Shown piece by piece: positions 6,883-12,469 of a DNA stretch of 12,469 nt. Numbering within the stretch: position 1 is the first letter of the stretch; each line of letters starts with the position of its first letter. The notes beneath the pieces are model-generated. The model was given only the letters and a program-made list of their open reading frames with translations, did no database searches and was not told the DNA's origin. Location of the stretch: NCBI GenBank assembly GCA_900321365.1, contig ONVT01000047.1, positions 1-12,469 on the forward strand. Direction: 5' to 3'. The translations under genes were made by a program, and so were the position numbers. The stretch comes from an uncultured Eubacteriales bacterium (GTDB lineage Bacteria; Bacillota_A; Clostridia; Lachnospirales; Lachnospiraceae).

Positions 6883-8037
6883 CTACCGGACTGCACATAC
6901 AGGAAGAATATAGAGATTACGCTCATGTTCTTCGCGCCGGCCATCCGCTGTCCGCGACAGGACAGCGAGAATCCCGCTGTGACCGGTGCCAAGAAGTTTC
7001 CGGATACTGTCCCGCAGGGAGGGACGGTCAGAGGATGTAAGGAACAGAAATATTTCGTCCCGCATTTCCCCTCCGCGTCCGGTTTTCTGCCCGGTCTCCT
7101 GCCGGAGCATTTCCTCAAAGGGAAGAAGGGCGGCGGCGTCAAAATCCGTTGTCAGATACTCCTCAAGCGCTGTCATCTGTCCGGCACTTTGGCAGGAGGA
7201 AAACCGGACACATCCCGGAGCCTCTTCGCGACCGGTCAGGCAGTTCACCATAAGCGCCGCGTCCTTCTGCCGCTTCACCAGAGTCCTGACTAAAGACGCG
7301 GCCATGGCGATGCCGAGTTCCCGTAGTGAATCTGAGAAGGGAAGTGCCGGATCGGTACTCACATCAAGAAAGATCCGCACCCGGACAGCTGAGGTGGATG
7401 CATAGGTATTCACCATCAACTCACCGGTTTTTGCCGTTGCTTTCCAGTTGACAGATTTCAGGGGATCCCGGATCGTGTACGGACGGATGGAGGCAAATAC
7501 AAAAGGATCCTCATACAGGCGCCTGGCACTTTCCACTTCTCCGAGAATCACTTCAACCGCCCGAAGCAGCAGACTGCAGTCGGTGTTTTCCGGGTAGACA
7601 TACAGACCACCGGTGCCTTCCGGCATCAGGTCATCTACCCTGTAGATCTGCCCGAACATCCTCGACGGAGTCTGGCAGATGAGCTGACTGACTTCGTAAT
7701 AGCCTCTTTTCTGTGCCGTAACAAGATATCTGCGGATGATCTTCTCCATACCGGCGACGGCAAAAATATCCCGCTTGTAGATATAGTCGCTCACCAGGGT
7801 ATTCTCGGCATCCTCAAAATGCAGTCCCTGCGGGATACGGAAGGCGATCTCCAGTATGGGAAGCGCCATCTTCTTTCGGTTTTCGATGGCCTCCGTCAGC
7901 TCCAGGACTTCTCCGGCACATACATGTGGACGGGAAAAGGAAACCCGCACGGTGAGTGCGCGGATCCAGTACCGGCCATAGAGATAACCGCTGAGCAGCA
8001 GGACGGCTGCCGCTCCCAGCAGAAATACCGCTATCAT
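6883..8037 (-). CDS. DUF58 (von Willebrand-like fold) membrane-associated protein
   Basis: A 384-residue protein with an N-terminal membrane segment (about 2-20; the family often has two) and a cytoplasmic region. The DUF58 signature is clear at 184-208: IRPYTIRDPLKSVNWKATAKTG followed by ELMV, the family's RPYxxGDxxRxINWKxxAR-type motif. The hydrophobic strand VRIFLDVSTDP (220-230), the usual MIDAS-like DxSxS region in vWA-type folds, follows. Here it reads D-V-S-T-D, so metal binding is not certain. The start ATG at 8037 overlaps the MoxR stop in an ATGA, giving tight translational coupling; a longer open frame upstream only reads through the MoxR gene. MoxR-DUF58 pairs are widespread and are thought to act together as chaperone and partner at the membrane, though the exact role is undefined. 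Confidence 0.9.
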   Translation of the reverse strand: MIAVFLLGAAAVLLLSGYLYGRYWIRALTVRVSFSRPHVCAGEVLELTEAIENRKKMALPILEIAFRIPQGLHFEDAENTLVSDYIYKRDIFAVAGMEKIIRRYLVTAQKRGYYEVSQLICQTPSRMFGQIYRVDDLMPEGTGGLYVYPENTDCSLLLRAVEVILGEVESARRLYEDPFVFASIRPYTIRDPLKSVNWKATAKTGELMVNTYASTSAVRVRIFLDVSTDPALPFSDSLRELGIAMAASLVRTLVKRQKDAALMVNCLTGREEAPGCVRFSSCQSAGQMTALEEYLTTDFDAAALLPFEEMLRQETGQKTGRGGEMRDEIFLFLTSSDRPSLRDSIRKLLGTGHSGILAVLSRTADGRREEHERNLYILPVCAVR

Positions 8038-9062
8038 ACGATTCCGCGCTTCCAGTCCTCCGTGGGAACTTCTGTCTGTGTGAGGGCTGACAGGATACGC
8101 GCCTCCTTTTCCCTTGCCGATGAGATACCTGCGGACAGGCAGCGGTGCGCGAGCACCGGCAGCGCAACCGCCTGGATATCCTCCGGTGTCACAAATTCCC
8201 TGCCCTTCAGCAGGGCGTAGCCCTGCGCCGAGCGCACAAGCGCAAGCGTGCCTCTCGGGCTGACGCCTTCCTCCATGCGTACCACCCTTCCGGGAAATGA
8301 GCCCGCCGCTGTCTGCCCCGTACTGCCTGCATCCTGAGAACCGGCCGCACCTGTGGCGGAATAACGTGTATGCTGAATCAGCTGCGTGATATATCCACGA
8401 AGATCCGGATGCACGTAAACCTTCCGGCACATGTTCTGCAAAGCCAGGATTTCCTCCGCTCCGCAGCACGCTCTCACCTCTTCCAGAGGCTCAGAGTCAA
8501 TGAAGCGGTCAATCATTCTAAGCTCCTCCTCCCGGGACATTGCGCCCATGCTGATCTGCATCAGGAAACGGTCCAGCTGCGCTTCAGGAAGTGGAAAAGT
8601 CCCCAGTGTCTCAATCGGGTTCTGAGTGGCGATCACAAAAAACGGTTCCTTCAGCGCCCGGGTCGTGCCGTCGACCGTCACCTGCCGTTCCGCCATACAC
8701 TCGAGAAGGGCGGACTGTGTGCGGGGCGTCGCGCGGTTGATCTCATCCGCAAGGAGCAGATTGCTAAAGACCGGACCCGCGCGGAACTCAAATCTGGAGA
8801 CGGACTGGTCAAAAAAGCTCAGCCCGGTCACATCACTCGGAAGAAGGTCCGGCGTAAACTGAATCCGGGAGAATTCCAGAGATGCCGACGCTGCCAGGCT
8901 CCTGGCCAGGATCGTCTTTCCGGTTCCCGGCACGTCTTCAATCAGCGCGTGGCCGCCGGCGGCAAGGCACACAAGCAGAAGATCCACCGTCTGCTCCCTG
9001 CCGACGATGACCTTCGCGATGTTTTCCCGCAGCATCTGAAGCGTCTGTGTATGATCGGACAT
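8034..9062 (-). CDS. MoxR-family AAA+ ATPase
   Basis: A 342-residue cytosolic ATPase, close to the family's usual 310-330. It shows Walker A VPGTGKT (44-50), Walker B LLLADEIN (102-109), sensor 1 ATQNP (145-149), the region EAQLDRF (160-166) with its arginine, and sensor 2 GVSPRG (266-271). MoxR proteins are thought to remodel or mature partner proteins, commonly the DUF58/vWA protein encoded next to them, as here. The start ATG at 9062 follows GGAAAGG at good spacing. It lies 20 bp after the HD-GYP gene and overlaps the DUF58 gene by 4 bp. Oddity: a Gly/Ser/Ala-rich insert (about 236-262) just before sensor 2, not usual in the family. All catalytic residues remain, so it should hydrolyse ATP. 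Confidence 0.95.
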   Translation of the reverse strand: MSDHTQTLQMLRENIAKVIVGREQTVDLLLVCLAAGGHALIEDVPGTGKTILARSLAASASLEFSRIQFTPDLLPSDVTGLSFFDQSVSRFEFRAGPVFSNLLLADEINRATPRTQSALLECMAERQVTVDGTTRALKEPFFVIATQNPIETLGTFPLPEAQLDRFLMQISMGAMSREEELRMIDRFIDSEPLEEVRACCGAEEILALQNMCRKVYVHPDLRGYITQLIQHTRYSATGAAGSQDAGSTGQTAAGSFPGRVVRMEEGVSPRGTLALVRSAQGYALLKGREFVTPEDIQAVALPVLAHRCLSAGISSAREKEARILSALTQTEVPTEDWKRGIV

Positions 9063-9082
9063 GGTTTCTGCCTTTCCTGTTT

Positions 9083-12076
9083 TTACTTCTTATGCAGCTC
9101 CGGGGCGTCCCTGTCATCCTTCAGATTCATGGGAGCGAACCCGTCCGCAATCATCTCACACATGATCGGGACAATCTTCGGGTCAAACTGGGTACCCGCG
9201 TTCTTCTTCAGTTCATTCAGTATAACCTCCTCGGACAGGCCGGGGCGGTAGACACGGTTGCTCTGCATGGCGTCATAACTGTCCGCGACACCGATGATTC
9301 GCGCGACCAGCGGGATCTCCTCCCCGGACAGGCCTTCACAGTACCCCCTGCCGTCATAGCGCTCATGGTGGTACTTCGCGCCGTCCGAGATGCCCTGCAC
9401 CGCGTCAAAGCTCTGCAGAATCTCACCGCCGATGGCAGGATGCTTTTTTATCTGCATGAATTCCTCGTCTGTCAGACGGCCCTTCTTATTCAGGACCTCG
9501 TCCGGAACACCGATTTTCCCGATGTCATGGAGCAGTCCGATATAGTAGATCTGTTTCAGGTACTCTTCCGGCATTCCCAGCCGTCTCGCGATCTCCCGAG
9601 AATATGTCGCGACACGTACCGAGTGGCCTTTGGTGTACAGATCCTTGGCGTCAATGGTACCCGCAATGGTAATAAGCGCCTGATCGATAATTCTTCTCTG
9701 CGCCTCTTCCGTTTCACGTGCCTTTTTCAGACGCCGTCTGGCGATGATATATCCGATTCCGAACAGGACGAGGAAGGCAGCGATGACGAGAGCGATCCAG
9801 AACCAGAGAGACTCCGTGATATTTGACGCCCTGGAGATGATGACATCCTCTGCTTCGGCCGTCTCACCGGTCAGCGGGTTGATGATGCGGATCTTCAGCG
9901 TATAGTCGCCGCCTTTCAGGTTCGTATAGCTCACGCTGACATTCCGCTTTGTCGTGACCGTGTCCTCCTGGTCGAACCCGTCCAGCCGGTACGCGATCTC
10001 ATAGTCAGCCGCGTCCGAGAACAGCAGCAGGGAGATATCCGCGGTGACACGCTTTGCCGAAGAGGGAACCTCGACATAGGACGGATGCTCATAGACCGTA
10101 CCGTCGACCGTGATTGTGTTCACGATCGCCCTTGGCATTACGATCTCCTTCCCTTCGAAGTCAAATGCACTGACGCCGGCGTGTGTCGGGATATAGAGTC
10201 TCTGGTTTTCCGACAGCCAGCACCAGGTATTTGCCGCGAGGGAACCGGTCAGCCCGCACTCGGTTCCATACCTCGCCGTGTAGGTTTTCCTTCCGGCGAG
10301 GAGGTCCTCCTTGTCCACGGAGAATACACCGCTGTTCTGGAGCGCCCAGATCCTGCCGTTCACATCGTACACACTGTAAAAGCTGCCGGCGCCTTTGGTA
10401 ATCTGATCCAGCTGCCGGAACGAACGACTGTCCTCTTCAAAGTAGAATAGTTTGTCACCTGCGCAGACAAAGAAATTCCCGCTGCCGTCGGCGTCTGCTG
10501 TCATCCTCAACACTACGCCCTGTGTCAGGCCCTGGTCATACCCCAGGTGCACCAGGCCGTCCTGCGTGATCTCGTAGATCCCGCTTCCGTCTGTGCCGAG
10601 ATAGAGATGGCCGCTTTGTTCCATTGCGGACAGAACCGAGGTCGTCTCCATACCGTCTTCTGCACCGTAGACCGTCTCCACCTTCTCGCCTGCAGCGTCC
10701 ATGATTGCCGCGCCCTGCTGGTTACCCAGAAGCATGCGCCCGTCAGACAGCCGGTAAATCACGCGGACCTTGTCACTGTTGAGACCGTTTTCCGTGGAAA
10801 AACGCATGGTCTCACCCGTTCCCGGATCAAAGCGGACAACCCCTTCATTCCAGGCAGAGATCCAGAGACGCCCCGCTGTGTCTGAGCCGATGGTACGCAC
10901 GCGCACTCCGCTCAGAACACGGGTTGCCCGGTTGCTCACCTGGGCCCATTCTTTGTTATAGACGTATACGCCGGTGTCAGTTCCGACATAGTACAGATTT
11001 CCTTCCTGGTATACGACGTTTACCGTCATCGTGCCGAGGGTGGAGTTAAAGTTGCAGCTGTCAAAGCAGCCAAGACAGTAGCGCTGCAGGCAGCTGCCCG
11101 AGGAAGCCACCCAGTAGTTTCCCTCATGGTCGACGATTGCCCAGTTGCCGTCGATCACGTCTTTATCGACCAACAGGAAGCCGTCCTGAGGATTCAGTGT
11201 GCCGAATCCTCTCAGGCCGCACACCAGGATCACGCCGTCCGGTCCCGGAGAGAGCTTGTTAATCGAAGCCAGTTCTGATGTGTAGAATTCATCCTGCTGC
11301 AGGACATCGCCTTCTTCACCGATCGTCAGCTTTACGATGCAGTCTCCGGACGAACTCACATAGAGACTGCCCTCCGTATCCGCGCATACCGCGCTGATCG
11401 TATCCTTCTGGAAAAAATCCGCATCGGTATAAGACTGGATAAAGGCATCCTCCGTGAACTCATACAGCACTGCCGAATCCGCCAGTGCCCAGATCCGGTC
11501 ACAGCGGTCGATGGTCAGCGTTACAAACTGCTCTGTACTGAAGTCGTCCAGAATGACGGGAACGAGCTCATCCGGATCTACCCGGACAATACCGGACGTC
11601 GAGGCGGCATAGACCACTCCCTCCGAATTCTCGCAGAAGCGGCGGATGCACAGATATTCCTGAGAATCCGGAACCCGCAGCCGGGTAAACACATCATCTT
11701 CCAGACGGTAGACACCTGCGTCATTAGTCCCCACATACAGCCTTCCGGCAGAATCCACATAGAGCGACCGGATCGCCGAAGACTCCAGGCGGTCACTGTA
11801 GTTGACAAAATTGGTTCCGTCATACCGGATCAGTCCCCCGTATCCGCCGATCCACAGATATCCCGACTGATCCTGCACGACGGCGTTCGCCTCATCCGTG
11901 GGAAGTCCCTGCTCGATGCTGTACTGAGTCTTGATAAAGTTCGGGATATCTTCGGATGAGATCACCGCCGCCCGCGCCCGGCATGCCGGAAGCAGGATCA
12001 CTATCATCGCAGTCAGCACAAACCATGCCCGGACATCGGACACACGCATCCTGCTGCGGTTATCAATCTTTCTCAT
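9083..12076 (-). CDS. Two-component-type propeller sensor with Y_Y_Y domain, one TM helix and cytoplasmic HD-GYP domain
   Basis: A 997-residue one-piece receptor. A signal segment (about 15-37, ending near ARA) exports the N-terminus. About 14 propeller repeats (about 50-645) follow, many with the GxLWIG...G(I/L)xRYD pattern of Reg_prop blades, enough for two seven-bladed propellers. A Y_Y_Y domain (about 680-750: EIAYRLDGFD, YTNLKGGDYTLKI) and a membrane helix (757-779) lead to the HD-GYP domain (797-980). That domain has GHSVRVA (817-823), HDIGK (850-854), KHP (878-880), HHERYDGRGY (903-912) and ADSYDAM (931-937). The third residue of the GYP signature is Cys913 rather than Pro. Active members hydrolyse cyclic di-GMP. 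No histidine kinase or output regulator is fused or adjacent, so sensing of an outside ligand (often a glycan in related sensors) would act directly on the phosphodiesterase. The start ATG at 12076 has only a weak ribosome site (AGAAAG). First gene of the operon. Confidence 0.92.
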   Translation of the reverse strand: MRKIDNRSRMRVSDVRAWFVLTAMIVILLPACRARAAVISSEDIPNFIKTQYSIEQGLPTDEANAVVQDQSGYLWIGGYGGLIRYDGTNFVNYSDRLESSAIRSLYVDSAGRLYVGTNDAGVYRLEDDVFTRLRVPDSQEYLCIRRFCENSEGVVYAASTSGIVRVDPDELVPVILDDFSTEQFVTLTIDRCDRIWALADSAVLYEFTEDAFIQSYTDADFFQKDTISAVCADTEGSLYVSSSGDCIVKLTIGEEGDVLQQDEFYTSELASINKLSPGPDGVILVCGLRGFGTLNPQDGFLLVDKDVIDGNWAIVDHEGNYWVASSGSCLQRYCLGCFDSCNFNSTLGTMTVNVVYQEGNLYYVGTDTGVYVYNKEWAQVSNRATRVLSGVRVRTIGSDTAGRLWISAWNEGVVRFDPGTGETMRFSTENGLNSDKVRVIYRLSDGRMLLGNQQGAAIMDAAGEKVETVYGAEDGMETTSVLSAMEQSGHLYLGTDGSGIYEITQDGLVHLGYDQGLTQGVVLRMTADADGSGNFFVCAGDKLFYFEEDSRSFRQLDQITKGAGSFYSVYDVNGRIWALQNSGVFSVDKEDLLAGRKTYTARYGTECGLTGSLAANTWCWLSENQRLYIPTHAGVSAFDFEGKEIVMPRAIVNTITVDGTVYEHPSYVEVPSSAKRVTADISLLLFSDAADYEIAYRLDGFDQEDTVTTKRNVSVSYTNLKGGDYTLKIRIINPLTGETAEAEDVIISRASNITESLWFWIALVIAAFLVLFGIGYIIARRRLKKARETEEAQRRIIDQALITIAGTIDAKDLYTKGHSVRVATYSREIARRLGMPEEYLKQIYYIGLLHDIGKIGVPDEVLNKKGRLTDEEFMQIKKHPAIGGEILQSFDAVQGISDGAKYHHERYDGRGYCEGLSGEEIPLVARIIGVADSYDAMQSNRVYRPGLSEEVILNELKKNAGTQFDPKIVPIMCEMIADGFAPMNLKDDRDAPELHKK

Positions 12077-12121
12077 AATAGTATCTTTCTGCGTTGTGAC
12101 AGGATTTACTCAATATAATAC

Positions 12122-12127
12122 AGTATA
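12122..12127 (-). promoter_or_regulatory. Candidate -10 element for the operon
   Basis: TATACT on the minus strand, about 46 bases before the HD-GYP start codon, in an AT-rich patch. The -35 position at 17 bases has no good TTGACA match, so the call is weak; a nearby TATTAT is an alternative. Confidence 0.3.
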
Positions 12128-12212
12128 CCATGAACACGTGGAAAAAACAGACTCGTCACGAAACCGGAAGGCGAGAAAGGGAAAGAAAAACCTTTCCTTC
12201 TTCGGAGACATC

Positions 12213-12221
12213 TGTTATACT
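12213..12221 (+). promoter_or_regulatory. Extended -10 promoter element for tRNA-Arg
   Basis: TGTTATACT is an exact TGn plus a five-of-six TATAAT match. A start about seven bases downstream would leave a leader of about 45 bases before the tRNA. The -35 is poor, which extended -10 promoters tolerate. Confidence 0.5.
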
Positions 12222-12273
12222 TAGGAACACCGGCTGTGAAAGAGTATTTCAAAGCAGTCCGGAAAAGAAAACT

Positions 12274-12310
12274 GTCTGCGTAGCTCAGCAGGATAGAGCG
12301 ACCGCCTCCT
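12274..12310 (+). tRNA. tRNA-Arg(CCU), 5' exon (gene interrupted in the anticodon loop; 3' exon outside window)
   Basis: The 37 bases fit tRNA positions 1-36: acceptor arm GTCTGCG (12274-12280), T8 A9, D stem GCTC/GAGC (12283-12286 and 12296-12299) with the loop containing the invariant GG, G26, anticodon 5' stem ACCGC (12301-12305), C32, T33 and anticodon CCT (12308-12310). The expected continuation AAGCGGT, which would close the anticodon stem, is not there. Instead an intron-like sequence begins directly after the anticodon. The D arm and anticodon give the identity; the 3' half (T arm, acceptor 3' strand) lies beyond the window. The gene would decode AGG codons once spliced. Confidence 0.85.
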
Positions 12311-12469
12311 AAAAAGATGCTTCAGCACTTCTTGGGGGAAACGCTTACAGCCCGAAAGGGCAGCTGCTGGATCTGAAAAATGCGAACGAAAAGAATCTCA
12401 TCATCGAAGAACTGCCGACTATAAGGTAGAGCGTTCGCCATAATTAGCTGAATGATCTCCTGGCTAAGA
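12311..12469 (+). ncRNA. Group I intron (5' part) in the anticodon loop of tRNA-Arg(CCU)
   Basis: The fold has group I order. P1: exon bases CCTCCT (12305-12310) pair with GGGGG (12334-12338), with a T-G wobble (12310/12334) at the splice site; intron bases AA-AAG...TGC extend the helix (12311-12333). P2: GCCC-GAAA-GGGC (12350-12361) with a GNRA tetraloop. An A-rich J3/4 (12376-12380) precedes P4, GCGAACG (12382-12388) with CGTTCGC (12432-12438). Between the P4 strands lies A-rich J4/5 and a P5-like stem (12412-12416 with 12425-12429). P6 follows, TTAGC (12444-12448) with GCTAA (12463-12467). P7, P3' , P8, P9 and the 3' splice site lie outside. Self-splicing introns at tRNA-Arg(CCU), tRNA-Leu(UAA) and tRNA-Ile(CAU) anticodons are known in bacteria. 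No protein is encoded in the visible part. Confidence 0.72.

Larger units (their letters stand above)
12077..12273. other. Divergent intergenic region between the operon and tRNA-Arg
   Basis: A 197-bp AT-richer stretch with no convincing gene. It should hold the promoter of the minus-strand operon and that of the tRNA on the plus strand; candidate -10 elements for both are listed separately. Short open frames here have no ribosome site or recognisable product. Confidence 0.6.

Noticed and set aside
8370..9251. Open frame of 293 codons on the + strand opposite MoxR
   Set aside because: It mirrors the MoxR coding sequence and has no domain or start signal, so it is a by-product of codon bias. 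The same holds for the + frame at 9047-9826 opposite the HD-GYP gene.
12274..12310. tRNA-Arg fragment as a plain pseudogene or integrase attachment site
   Set aside because: The 5' half is intact, and the interruption is exactly after the anticodon with exon-intron P1 pairing. Integration sites normally lie in the tRNA 3' half, and no integrase is visible.
1..12469. CRISPR arrays, insertion sequences, long repeats or rRNA
   Set aside because: Reading both strands I saw no regularly spaced repeats, transposase motifs, terminal inverted repeats or rRNA sequence.

Overview
The window (about 55% GC by eye) looks like part of a chromosome of a Gram-positive Clostridia-type bacterium, most likely Lachnospiraceae-like. 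This rests on general character: good Shine-Dalgarno sites, tightly packed genes, an RsbU/SpoIIE-type phosphatase, and a ligand-binding propeller joined to an HD-GYP domain. No rRNA or other phylogenetic marker confirms it.

Layout. Positions 1-510 (+) hold the C-terminal half of glycerol-3-phosphate dehydrogenase (gpsA). It converges on a long minus-strand gene run, and a strong bidirectional hairpin terminator at 553-595 separates the two. Seven further minus-strand genes follow the first one at 12076, giving eight in all down to position 628. All gaps are short or overlapping except one of 134 bp. In transcription order they are: (1) a secreted two-propeller sensor with a cytoplasmic HD-GYP domain; (2) a MoxR AAA+ ATPase; (3) a DUF58 protein; (4) an 8-TM protein with a DUF4129-like C-terminus; (5) a DltA/NRPS-like amino-acid-activating AMP ligase; (6) a PLP fold-III decarboxylase; (7) a small acyl/peptidyl carrier protein; (8) a membrane-bound HAMP-PP2C (SpoIIE/RsbU) phosphatase. 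Beyond 12076 a divergent, mostly non-coding region carries a promoter-like extended -10 on the + strand. It leads into the 5' half of tRNA-Arg(CCU), whose anticodon loop is interrupted right after the anticodon by what folds as a group I intron. The window ends inside that intron.

How the genes may work together (inference). Genes 5-7 can load an amino acid on a carrier protein and decarboxylate it, a logic known from butirosin BtrJ/BtrI/BtrK and from the ligase/decarboxylase/ACP set of exosortase-A loci. Genes 2-4 form the MoxR-DUF58-TgpA type membrane module, but the TgpA-like protein has lost its transglutaminase core. Genes 1 and 8 put an extracellular sensor with a c-di-GMP-type phosphodiesterase domain at the head of the operon and a Ser/Thr phosphatase at its end. 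One reading is a regulated system that makes an amine-bearing acyl group and delivers it to the cell surface. No acyltransferase is visible in the window, so the acceptor is unknown. The most noteworthy items are this combined operon and the intron-bearing tRNA-Arg.
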